From: Rhodospirillaceae bacterium
Lineage (GTDB): Bacteria > Pseudomonadota > Alphaproteobacteria > Micavibrionales > Micavibrionaceae
Assembly: GCA_003452275.1 (NCBI GenBank)
Contig: DMIT01000175.1
Location: 1-11,827, forward strand
Reading direction: 5' to 3'
DNA: 11,827 nt
Part shown: one piece after another, positions 1 through 6,987 of the stretch
How positions within the stretch are numbered: position 1 is the first letter of the stretch
Layout: each line of letters starts with the position of its first letter
Notes under the pieces: model-generated
Database searches by the model: none
What the model was told of the DNA's origin: nothing
What the model saw: only the letters and a program-made list of their open reading frames with translations
Position numbers and translations under genes: made by a program

Positions 1-1
1 G

Positions 2-175
2 GAAGTATTGCGTAAAACTTTGCCCAAAGCCGGAAAAACTGTGCGGTGGACGATGATAATTTCCGCAGGAATGATTGCTGTATTCTTGGCTTTGACCATG
101 CTAAAGAGCGGGCCGGTACCGCTCTGGCTTAACTTTCTTGTAGAATCGACTCTCTCAACAATCCACGCAGGCTGA
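2..175 (+). CDS. C-terminal fragment of an unidentified membrane protein (cut by left edge)
   Basis: One + strand frame is open from the left edge to a TGA at 173-175, giving 57 residues. The fragment starts with a basic stretch (RKTLPKAGKTVRW), followed by a hydrophobic segment of about 20 residues (TMIISAGMIAVFLALTML). This positive-then-hydrophobic pattern suits a last transmembrane helix. The rest (LWLNFLVESTLSTIHAG) is a short amphipathic tail. It is convergent with the glucokinase gene and overlaps its 3' end by 47 nt. I do not recognise the family. A 33-codon minus-strand frame (99 to the edge) is also open, but it has no ribosome binding site and a less natural composition, so I prefer the + strand reading. 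The real gene cannot be confirmed without upstream sequence. Confidence 0.4.
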   Translation, partial: EVLRKTLPKAGKTVRWTMIISAGMIAVFLALTMLKSGPVPLWLNFLVESTLSTIHAG

Positions 176-1070
176 TAAACTCGTCCTTGACCCAGAAAAC
201 CGGTGTGGATTTCACATCATGCAACACAATCGGCACATTTTGCTGATAAAGACTTTTGAAAAAAGTTTCTTTATCAAACAAATCATAGCCGATCAGCTTA
301 TCCGTAATTCCCCCAGTGAGGAAAAGCGCGCCATAACTGTATCCGAATGCCAGAACCTGATGGGCAAATAGCCCCAGAATTTCGTGATAATATTTTAAAG
401 CCTGACACGCTACCGGATTATTCCGCCCTGCGTCCATCAGATGATGAGTATCCGTATACTCGCAATCCAGATGATGGCGGCGACAAAGAATTTTATAAAT
501 ATTGAGAAGACCATCCCCCGATAAGGCATCTTCGTAAATCGGGGTCGTTTTATCTTTCTTGAAAGATTGCAATTCATCAAACAAAGCAATCTGTTCAGGC
601 GTCACAAGAGCAGGAAGCATATGCCCGCCATGGGTACGCTGAACATATTTTCCGGGCAATATATAGGCAAGTCCTAACCCCGTTCCAGGGCCAATGACTG
701 CCATGGGCAGACCCGTATCAGGCAATATGCGGACACCGCCGATATGAACCAGATCATGGGTTGCGACATTCATCAAGCCCAGCGCATTGGCCGCAAAATC
801 ATTGACTTTGATAATTTTAGAGACCGGAAAAATAGCACGAATGCTTTCTTGTTCGACGATCCAGTGATTCCGGTCACTTTTTGCAATCAAGATATCGGTA
901 ATAGAAAGCGGATCAAATTGCTCTGGCCCCATAAAACTGATAAGGGCTTCTTCCACGCTTGAAAATTGATCGATTCTGAATTTCTGTGGTTCATGCAAAA
1001 AATGCTCGCCGTCATGCGACAAAGCAAACCGGACATAAGTACCGCCAATATCAACCACGCATTTTGTCAT
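129..1070 (-). CDS. glk: Glucokinase (Glk family), divergent active site
   Basis: This is a probable cytoplasmic ATP-dependent glucokinase making glucose 6-phosphate. The 313 aa length is normal for the bacterial Glk family (E. coli about 321). Visible motifs are the phosphate-binding DIGGTYVRFAL (7-17), the catalytic-base motif VNDFAANALG with Asp91, the adenosine/phosphate loop GPGTGLGLA (127-135), GGH (148-150), EDALSGDGLLNIYK (180-193) and LFLTGGI (249-255). Two features differ from E. coli Glk. The glucose-binding Glu of its EGGH motif is His147 here (HGGH), and the C-terminal DNPGLLG motif is replaced by KDEFISLRGLL. His150 and Glu180, the other expected sugar ligands, are kept. The start is backed by AAGGA 5 nt upstream. 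The gene lies 17 nt after tlpA and is probably the last gene of the cytochrome c cluster. Substrate specificity is uncertain. Confidence 0.85.
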   Translation of the reverse strand: MTKCVVDIGGTYVRFALSHDGEHFLHEPQKFRIDQFSSVEEALISFMGPEQFDPLSITDILIAKSDRNHWIVEQESIRAIFPVSKIIKVNDFAANALGLMNVATHDLVHIGGVRILPDTGLPMAVIGPGTGLGLAYILPGKYVQRTHGGHMLPALVTPEQIALFDELQSFKKDKTTPIYEDALSGDGLLNIYKILCRRHHLDCEYTDTHHLMDAGRNNPVACQALKYYHEILGLFAHQVLAFGYSYGALFLTGGITDKLIGYDLFDKETFFKSLYQQNVPIVLHDVKSTPVFWVKDEFISLRGLLRESILQES

Positions 1071-1087
1071 GACTATCCTTGTATCTT

Positions 1088-1645
1088 CTATTGCTTCAAG
1101 GATGATAATAGATTTTCGATGTCCTGACCAGTCCAGTCGGCATCCCCGACAATCTTCTTGAAAATTGTACCGCCTGTCGAGACGATGAGGGTTTCCGGCA
1201 ATTTAAAAGTCTGGAAAATATCGGTCGTTATTTTCCGTTTCTGGTCACGCGCGATCAGAAAATTAGAAGGTGGCACCGCAATTTTTTTCAGAAAATTCTT
1301 GATTTTATCGTCATGGACATCGGACGATAAGGCAATAATCACAATATCAGGATGATCGGCGGCCAATTTCACCAGCTTTGGAAATTCGACCACGCAAGGG
1401 GCACACCATGTCGCCCAGAAATGAATCAACACCACCTGCCCTTTGAAATCTTTGATGTGATGAGATTTTCCGGACAAATCGACAAACGCGAAGTCAGGAA
1501 CTTTTTCACTTTCTGGTTTTTCTTCGGCAATAACAGGTGAAGGTGCCGGTTCGGGTTTCCCGTTATGCAATGATCCGTCGAGCCAGAATGTAAGTCCCGC
1601 CCCCAATAAAACGGTCACGATCAAAATGATGATATTAATGCGCAT
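1088..1645 (-). CDS. TlpA/ResA-like membrane-anchored thioredoxin
   Basis: This is a thiol-disulfide oxidoreductase of the TlpA/ResA/CcmG group, 185 aa. An uncleaved signal anchor (residues 4-22) is followed by a Pro/Glu-rich linker (28-50) and a thioredoxin fold. The active site is WATWCAPC, with Cys81 and Cys84. The probable cis-Pro is Pro150 in KLPETLIV. ResA-type proteins reduce apocytochrome c CXXCH cysteines on the outer side of the inner membrane before haem attachment. Its place directly after ResC and ResB supports that role here rather than general disulfide reduction. The start codon lies inside the end of resC (11 nt overlap), preceded by AAAGGG, which suggests translational coupling. 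The subfamily (ResA versus generic TlpA) cannot be fixed by eye. Confidence 0.88.
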   Translation of the reverse strand: MRINIIILIVTVLLGAGLTFWLDGSLHNGKPEPAPSPVIAEEKPESEKVPDFAFVDLSGKSHHIKDFKGQVVLIHFWATWCAPCVVEFPKLVKLAADHPDIVIIALSSDVHDDKIKNFLKKIAVPPSNFLIARDQKRKITTDIFQTFKLPETLIVSTGGTIFKKIVGDADWTGQDIENLLSSLKQ

Positions 1646-3479
1646 GATGACCCTTTCCTGTCCCTAGGATTTGATAAGCAAGAATAGCAATCAAACCGGC
1701 CTCGAGGACAGCAAATCCACCCAGCCCCCAGAAAACGCCTTCGATAAATCCGTAAGAATGCAAACCGATGCCCAGCAAATTGACACCCACCCATGCCACT
1801 GCCACAATCACCGATAAGAATGCCATTCCGCAAACCCAGAATAAGCGCGAAATCTGTCCCGCAATTTTTCCATGAATCAACCAGATAAGCCAAAGCACGA
1901 TCAGCAGCGCGCCATTTTCTTTCGGGTCCCATCCCCAGAAACGCCCCCATGATTGATCGGCCCAGATTCCACCGAGAATCGTGCCCACCGTTGTAAAAAG
2001 GAGTGAAAACAAACTATGAGTCGTGATGATTTGAATCAGATCGGCATCATCCGCTTTGGTCGCAGATTTACGAAAGGCTTGACGCACCAGAACCAAATGC
2101 GCCAGCACCGAGGTAAATAAGCACCATCCATATCCGATGGTGATACACAGCACATGCGTCGCAAGCCAGAACTGGGTATTCAGAACAGCTCCCAGTACTT
2201 TCATGTTATCGCCTTCACCGGCCATTGAAACCCCCAACAGGCCAATCATGACCCCGGAGATGGCCCCACACAAGATACCACTTCCATTCTTAAGACGACG
2301 TTCCCCCAAGAGAGCAACCAGAGCGGCAATCACCGTCACAAATAAAATGGATTCGTACAAAGTTCCGACAGGGGGGCGTTCCATGACATAAATACGGACG
2401 GCCAATCCTGCGCATTGGGTGACAATCGCAAGGAATAAGAACCCCAAGGAAATTCGATAAAGATAAATATTCTTCCCTGCAAAATTCGCGAGCGAAAAAC
2501 ATAATGACATCACAAACATGACAATCGCAATCTGGAATGGTGCGATATGATTATAAAGCACTTCGATATTTAACCGCGCCGCATCATGATTCATTGAATG
2601 CAATGTTGCCGACCAGTCTTGTGCATTTCCTTTTTGCCATGCGGCGGCAAGACTGATCCAGTTTTGTAATTCTTCTTCAGTCGCGGGGGAGCCCTTCCCG
2701 TCATTGATTAATTCCCATGGGCTGGCATATTCCTGCCCAGTCCCCGACGGAATGACACGGAATAATTTATTGTTATTTCCGGCATCTGAAATGGTTTTGA
2801 ACTGCCAGCCGAGCGTCACCAATTCCTGTTCGGAAGCCGTATATTTGGAAGGGTCCTGACCTTGCCGTTTGATAATGGCTTTGACTTGATTTTCAATGTC
2901 AGGACTGATTTTCTGAAGCGCATAAAATGTAACCGGCGCAGATGCAGAAAGATCGGCTTTCTGACGCCATGCAGGTGATAATTCGATACTGAGTGGCAAC
3001 ACAGATGAGAAACTGCGCAGAATATGTGTGTATTCCAATGCATTTTCATGTATAGCCAGCAGGTTTCTTTCAGAAGGACTTAAATTTTTATCCGCAGTCG
3101 CCATCAGATGACTGACTTGCGGCGCAGTTTTCTCTAACCCGGGAACCAGTTCGACATAGCTATATAACGGTTTCTTACGTTCCTCTAACCCGAAATGATG
3201 ACGGGTCATGGCATCATCAACCAGAAATATTTTTTCTTCTACTGCTTCCGATGGATTAAACAAAGAGTTGGCAAGCCAGACAAGTGGCATGACCCCCGTT
3301 GGATTTTCTTTTTTCGAAAATTTGAGAATCTCGAGGCGAGCAAAGCTATCCAACGGCTTGATACGACCCTCATGCAAAATAGGCAGTTTGCCGAATTGAT
3401 CCATCGGCAGGTCGTTCTCCGCCGCAATTGCCATACCGGAAAACATGAGAAGAATAAGGGCCAGAATATATCTAAGCAT
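1635..3479 (-). CDS. ccsA: Cytochrome c biogenesis protein ResC/CcsA with large N-terminal periplasmic domain
   Basis: This is the haem-handling integral membrane subunit of System II cytochrome c maturation, 614 aa. A signal-like helix (1-20, ending MAIAA) leads into a soluble region of about 290 residues that includes GRIKPLDSFARLEIL. About eight membrane helices follow from residue ~312. The tryptophan-rich haem-binding WWD motif WGRFWGWDPKENG spans residues 511-523. Candidate axial histidines are His442 (LATHVL) and His574 (LHSYGF). The WWD domain is diagnostic of the CcsA/CcmC/CcmF haem-handling superfamily. A longer frame begins at 3536, but the ATG at 3479 is chosen because it has AAGGGG 5 nt upstream and gives a clean signal sequence. 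The start overlaps the resB stop by 8 nt. The stand-alone CcsA core is usually about 300-400 aa, so the N-terminal half is an extension. The C-terminus is His-rich (KGHHAH). Confidence 0.9.
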   Translation of the reverse strand: MLRYILALILLMFSGMAIAAENDLPMDQFGKLPILHEGRIKPLDSFARLEILKFSKKENPTGVMPLVWLANSLFNPSEAVEEKIFLVDDAMTRHHFGLEERKKPLYSYVELVPGLEKTAPQVSHLMATADKNLSPSERNLLAIHENALEYTHILRSFSSVLPLSIELSPAWRQKADLSASAPVTFYALQKISPDIENQVKAIIKRQGQDPSKYTASEQELVTLGWQFKTISDAGNNNKLFRVIPSGTGQEYASPWELINDGKGSPATEEELQNWISLAAAWQKGNAQDWSATLHSMNHDAARLNIEVLYNHIAPFQIAIVMFVMSLCFSLANFAGKNIYLYRISLGFLFLAIVTQCAGLAVRIYVMERPPVGTLYESILFVTVIAALVALLGERRLKNGSGILCGAISGVMIGLLGVSMAGEGDNMKVLGAVLNTQFWLATHVLCITIGYGWCLFTSVLAHLVLVRQAFRKSATKADDADLIQIITTHSLFSLLFTTVGTILGGIWADQSWGRFWGWDPKENGALLIVLWLIWLIHGKIAGQISRLFWVCGMAFLSVIVAVAWVGVNLLGIGLHSYGFIEGVFWGLGGFAVLEAGLIAILAYQILGTGKGHHAH

Positions 3480-4605
3480 GTGATCCCCTTCGTCCCGCGA
3501 TACGGATAACCAAATGGAGGATAAGCCCCGCCGCAATAATCAGGGTCGAGATATAAGGAAATAAACGTCCTTTATTTTCCACCACGGTCAACACCGTATA
3601 GGGTTTATCACCCGTCACATCGAAAGAAGATTGGTATAATGTATAACCGCGATAACGCAACGGTTCATTCATTTGAATGACTGCGGGCCATGATACCCCG
3701 TTATCTGTGACTGTAATGGTGGATTGATAGGCGCGCGCCATATCTGTTCCCGGGTGGAAATCCTGTTTGAATGTCTGCAAGCTGATCGAAAACGGCAATT
3801 CACGCTTTTTGCGTTCAATGGCGATGGTGTAGGTGACAGGCTTCTCGCCAGCAGCGGATGCAATCTCAATCTGCGGAGGTTTCGGAAATTTATCAAAGGT
3901 CAGATATTTGCCATTCATAGCGTCACCGGCACCGTCAACAGCAAACTCAATGCCTGTCATGTTCTTTTCATCCTGCGGATCGGATGGTTTCAAATCAAGT
4001 TGCATGAATTTTCCGGGACTTGTCCACCCCGTTTGATCGGCTTCTGCACGACGACTGATCCCGCAATTAAAACAGGATTTGTTAATCGTGATCGAGAATT
4101 CAGTCTGCAAAGGATAAACTTTCAATCCATCCCGCACCTGTTCGAACGGCAATTGATAGATGATATCTTGGCCATTTCTGACCACAAACATGCGCTGGTG
4201 ATAATCCTCGACAATATTGGATGTATCGCCTTCGCCCACCATTAAATATCCGTCATGCGATGTGAAATAGGTAATGGCCCCGCCCAGAATCAAAACTAAT
4301 ACGCCGAAATGAGCCACGATGGTTCCGGCTTTTGCCCATGACCAATGACTTTTGAACAGGAATTTTGCCAATAGATTTATAAATAAAAGAGTAATAAGCG
4401 TTAGCCCCCCCGGCAACGGAACAAACCCCAACACATAAAAATAAGAAGAAAAATAACGTTCCTGCGCGACAAGAATCCCTAATTCTTTTTGAGAGATGGT
4501 ACCAACCACCAACACAAGAATCATGAAGGGCAATACCCAGAATAAAATATCAGGGTGCGCTAATCTGAAGCCGATTTTTTTCATGTTTGTGAAACAGATA
4601 CTCAT
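3472..4605 (-). CDS. resB: Cytochrome c biogenesis protein ResB/Ccs1
   Basis: This is the partner of ResC in the System II cytochrome c synthetase, 377 aa. There are three N-terminal membrane helices (about 19-37, 66-84 and 93-114). A periplasmic domain of about 230 residues follows, then one C-terminal helix (about 350-369). The family-typical motif QMNEPLRYRGYTLYQSSF lies at 311-328, just before the last helix. Two membrane histidines, His99 (helix 3) and His364 (helix 4), fit the haem-binding pair expected in this family. The periplasmic domain also holds a CXXC (Cys178-Phe-Asn-Cys181) without a following His, so it is not a c-type haem site. The start is uncertain. The ATG at 4605 has only a weak AAAAAGA upstream and abuts an inverted repeat, while an internal ATG at 4584 (MKKIGFRLAHPD) has no clear Shine-Dalgarno sequence. 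Confidence 0.9.
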   Translation of the reverse strand: MSICFTNMKKIGFRLAHPDILFWVLPFMILVLVVGTISQKELGILVAQERYFSSYFYVLGFVPLPGGLTLITLLFINLLAKFLFKSHWSWAKAGTIVAHFGVLVLILGGAITYFTSHDGYLMVGEGDTSNIVEDYHQRMFVVRNGQDIIYQLPFEQVRDGLKVYPLQTEFSITINKSCFNCGISRRAEADQTGWTSPGKFMQLDLKPSDPQDEKNMTGIEFAVDGAGDAMNGKYLTFDKFPKPPQIEIASAAGEKPVTYTIAIERKKRELPFSISLQTFKQDFHPGTDMARAYQSTITVTDNGVSWPAVIQMNEPLRYRGYTLYQSSFDVTGDKPYTVLTVVENKGRLFPYISTLIIAAGLILHLVIRIAGRRGSHA

Positions 4606-4630
4606 GCGGTCTTTTTATATGAAAGACCGC
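4606..4630. repeat. Perfect inverted repeat abutting the resB start codon
   Basis: GCGGTCTTT (4606-4614) and its exact reverse complement AAAGACCGC (4622-4630) flank a 7-nt TTATATG loop. In the minus-strand transcript this hairpin would end at the base before the 4605 ATG. No T-run follows on either strand, so an intrinsic terminator is unlikely. It could be an operator or an RNA hairpin that controls resB translation initiation. A related AAGAACCGC lies at 4651-4659. Confidence 0.6.
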
Positions 4631-4663
4631 GGCATTCCAACTATAAAACAAAGAACCGCTTTA

Positions 4664-5212
4664 TTATTCCGGTAAAACAGCAGGTACGGTTTCAGTGCGT
4701 ACGGCTTTTCCCTTGCCATCCAGAATCGTCATGCTGATCTGATAGGTTCGCGGGGTTTTCGCCTTTTCGACCTTGTGCGAGATTTGCAGCCCTGCATTCG
4801 GCACAGTGGTCAAATTATAACCACGCTGAATCAGGCTTTGTCTTAAATAATGATCCAAAGTCGTATTATTGACATCCGCAGGCGTCGACATCAGGTTCAA
4901 AGGCGTACCATCTTTAGGAAGATTGGGCTCCATCTGGGCGACCAGTTCATAAACCGCCCCTTGCCATGCTGCGGTACTGGAAGCCATTTTTTCCGTATCA
5001 CTGATAACAGCAGACCGAACCCACGGGCTAGACGGGGCTGGCGAGGATAAAGGGGTACTATCCTGATAACGATATCCTTTTGCCATCGACTGGGTAGAGA
5101 GCATCGTGCTGCGCACCGTATCGGACGGAACATTATCAACACTGGTACATGCAGAGAGAGCAAGCACCGAAGCCATTGCCAGCAATAGGGAAAAGAAGCG
5201 GTTGTCTACCAT
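4664..5212 (-). CDS. Unidentified lipoprotein
   Basis: This is a probable membrane lipoprotein of 182 aa. The signal peptide ends in the lipobox LSAC (Leu19-Cys22 in this numbering), and the mature protein starts CTSVDNVPS. No Asp follows the Cys, so outer-membrane sorting is more likely by the E. coli rule. A Ser/Pro/Thr-rich low-complexity linker covers about residues 30-75 and includes SSPAPSSPW. A globular part of about 105 residues follows, containing LDHYLRQSLIQRGYNL and a predicted beta-rich tail (TYQISMTILDGKGKAV). Two adjacent ATGs exist (5215 and 5212). AGGA at 5217-5220 is only 1 nt from the first but 4 nt from the second, so I start at 5212. Tandem TAATAA stops end it. It lies 58 nt upstream of resB on the same strand, so cotranscription is possible. 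I do not recognise the family. Confidence 0.8.
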   Translation of the reverse strand: MVDNRFFSLLLAMASVLALSACTSVDNVPSDTVRSTMLSTQSMAKGYRYQDSTPLSSPAPSSPWVRSAVISDTEKMASSTAAWQGAVYELVAQMEPNLPKDGTPLNLMSTPADVNNTTLDHYLRQSLIQRGYNLTTVPNAGLQISHKVEKAKTPRTYQISMTILDGKGKAVRTETVPAVLPE

Positions 5213-5317
5213 CATATCCTCGTGAAAATAAAGCCAATTTCTTGTTCGGATCAGGGAAGTCCCCCATAACGAATGAAAGGAGTTTAACAGGAAACAGGGC
5301 GAAAGAATAGTACCCGA

Positions 5318-6838
5318 TTAAGCCGCATTGCCGGAGGTCATTTTCATTTTCTCAATGGTTTTGGTAGTGCTTAAACCTTCGGTCAATTGGATCAGTTCGA
5401 TTTTCCCGCCAAAACTGGCCATGATTTTTGCTTCGGGCAGTTTATCAATCGTATAATCACTGCCTTTGAAATACACATCCGGCTGGATCACACGGATCAA
5501 ATCTCCGGCACTGTTATCTTCGCCTTCTTTTTCTGCACCAAAGAAAACGATCAGATCAATGGCGCTTAATCCGCCAATCACCGTCGCGCGGGATTCTTCA
5601 TCATTCACAGGGCGGGTGGGGCCTTTCAGCAACTGAATAGATTGATCGTGGTTCAACCCTAAAACCAGACGGTCGCATTTACTGCGTGCCATATTCAGAT
5701 AATTCACATGCCCCGCGTGCAGAATATCGAAACATCCATTGGTAAACCCGATTTTCAATCCGCGGGCACGCCATTTTTCAATTTGGCCACGCGCGGATTC
5801 CCAATCCATTATTTCCGCAGTATGGGCATTGTTGATAGAAGGCGCAAATCCTTCCGGTGATTTTAACACCTCGATCAATTCTTTTTGACGGACGGGTGCA
5901 GTACCGACTTTACCAACGACAATCCCTGCCGCAATATTGGCAATGGTTGCCGCATCGACCAGAGACGCCCCACAAGCAAGACCTGCTGCAATAGTCGCAA
6001 TAACCGTATCCCCCGCACCCGACACATCATAGACTTCCCGCGCGGTTGTTCTTAAATGCACAGGTTCTTTGTCCGCTGCGACAACACTCATTCCATCTTG
6101 GGATCGGGTGGCCACGATATTACGAATTCCCGATGAGGCCATTAACTGTTGTGCCGCCATCGTAATATGAGCATCGGTATCCACCGCCATACCGGCAGTG
6201 GCCTCGGCCAGTTCTTTCTTATTCGGAGTAGCCACCGTTGCACCGCGATATTTGGATAAATCCGATCCGCGTGGATCAACCAGAACCGGAATGGAATATT
6301 GGTTGGCCAGATCAATAGCCACACGGATAACCTGATCGCTCAACACCCCGTAACCATAGTCTGACAAAATCACCGCCTGATTTTGAGGCAGCAGAGATTC
6401 AATATGCGCAATCAGTTCTTTTTCGATTGCAGCCGAATAGGTTTGAACAGGTTCGGTGTCCACACGGAAAACCTGCTGATGGGCAGACATATAACGGGTT
6501 TTGACGGTCGATGGCGTTGCTGTACTGGTTACCAGTCCAGTTCCATCGGCTCCACAATCATCCACTAGATCGCGAATCATTTGCGCGTCCAAATCATTCC
6601 CGATGACCGAGATAATCGATGCTTTGACATGCAAACCGGACAGGTTGGAAACTGTGTTCCCCGCTTGCCCTAACATGCGGTTTTCTTGTCGTGCGACCAT
6701 AACCGGTATCGGGGCTTCGGATGAAATACGATTGACATCGCCGCGGATGAAACGATCAAGGCAAATGTCGCCGATCACCAAAATGCGGGTTTTCTCGAAT
6801 TGAGCGACCCACTCAAGGGCATCAGGCATGGCGATCAT
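5318..6838 (-). CDS. hldE: Bifunctional heptose-7-phosphate kinase / heptose-1-phosphate adenylyltransferase
   Basis: This enzyme makes ADP-heptose for the LPS inner core. It phosphorylates D-glycero-beta-D-manno-heptose 7-phosphate and later adenylylates the 1-phosphate. It has 506 aa (E. coli HldE 477). The N-terminal ribokinase/PfkB-type kinase (about 15-330) has ILVIGDICLDRF, a GQAGNTVSNLSGL substrate loop and the anion-hole motif DVSGAGDT with catalytic Asp277. The C-terminal cytidylyltransferase-fold domain (about 360-500) has GFTNGCFDILHAGHVNYL with HxGH at His374/His377, then KGSDY and LSTTKTIEKM. A longer frame starts at 6913. The ATG at 6838 is preferred because GGAG lies 7 nt upstream and homology starts soon after it; the extra 25 residues look unlike the family. 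The gene is divergent from the protease gene, sharing an intergenic region of about 150 nt. Confidence 0.95.
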   Translation of the reverse strand: MIAMPDALEWVAQFEKTRILVIGDICLDRFIRGDVNRISSEAPIPVMVARQENRMLGQAGNTVSNLSGLHVKASIISVIGNDLDAQMIRDLVDDCGADGTGLVTSTATPSTVKTRYMSAHQQVFRVDTEPVQTYSAAIEKELIAHIESLLPQNQAVILSDYGYGVLSDQVIRVAIDLANQYSIPVLVDPRGSDLSKYRGATVATPNKKELAEATAGMAVDTDAHITMAAQQLMASSGIRNIVATRSQDGMSVVAADKEPVHLRTTAREVYDVSGAGDTVIATIAAGLACGASLVDAATIANIAAGIVVGKVGTAPVRQKELIEVLKSPEGFAPSINNAHTAEIMDWESARGQIEKWRARGLKIGFTNGCFDILHAGHVNYLNMARSKCDRLVLGLNHDQSIQLLKGPTRPVNDEESRATVIGGLSAIDLIVFFGAEKEGEDNSAGDLIRVIQPDVYFKGSDYTIDKLPEAKIMASFGGKIELIQLTEGLSTTKTIEKMKMTSGNAA

Positions 6839-6845
6839 TGCTAAG

Positions 6846-6849
6846 CTCC
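6846..6849 (-). promoter_or_regulatory. Ribosome binding site fixing the hldE start
   Basis: On the minus strand GGAG sits 7 nt before the ATG at 6838. It decides for this start over the longer frame from 6913. Confidence 0.7.
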
Positions 6850-6883
6850 AAAAATAAAGTGAAGAACCCAATAAAACTGCGGA

Positions 6884-6913
6884 ATTTTTTGCATGATCGT
6901 AAGGATTTGTCAA
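6884..6913 (-). promoter_or_regulatory. Candidate hldE promoter
   Basis: On the minus strand a perfect -35 hexamer TTGACA (6913-6908) is followed after 18 nt by AAAAAT (6889-6884), which matches TATAAT at four of six positions. It lies about 45 nt upstream of the chosen hldE start, so the longer frame from 6913 would begin within the -35 element. The weak -10 limits confidence. Confidence 0.4.
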
Positions 6914-6971
6914 CTTTTATAGTGTGTAATAGGGGTGTAGGTTTGTAGGGGATACGATTCCGCCAAAAAAC

Positions 6972-6977
6972 GGGGAG
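6972..6977 (+). promoter_or_regulatory. Ribosome binding site for the GTG-started protease gene
   Basis: GGGGAG ends 10 nt before the GTG at 6988. It is the only strong Shine-Dalgarno sequence nearby and supports a GTG initiation codon. Confidence 0.55.
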
Positions 6978-6987
6978 ATAATACAAA

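Noticed and set aside
1..99. Minus-strand frame from 99 to the left edge (33 codons)
   Set aside because: It has no ribosome binding site and no recognisable pattern. The opposite strand shows a plausible membrane helix.
1621..1950. 109-codon minus-strand frame inside the ResC gene
   Set aside because: It is an alternative frame over the ResC membrane domain, whose WWD motif is in the other frame.
3480..3536. Longer N-terminus of ResC starting at 3536
   Set aside because: It would put 19 charged residues before a clean signal sequence. The ATG at 3479 has AAGGGG at good spacing.
3724..4245. 173-codon + strand frame opposite resB
   Set aside because: It is antisense to a well-supported gene, has no recognisable domain and no ribosome binding site. 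It is a shadow frame.
5216..5317. Promoter or hldE terminator in the 102-nt gap before the lipoprotein gene
   Set aside because: I found no hairpin with a T-run and no convincing pair of promoter hexamers on the minus strand.
6839..6913. Longer N-terminus of HldE starting at 6913
   Set aside because: The 25 extra residues do not look like the family, the start has no ribosome binding site and it overlaps a perfect TTGACA, while GGAG precedes the ATG at 6838.
6918..6932. -10-like TATAGT and TAATAG for the protease gene
   Set aside because: No -35 element sits at 16-18 nt upstream of either, so no + strand promoter was called.
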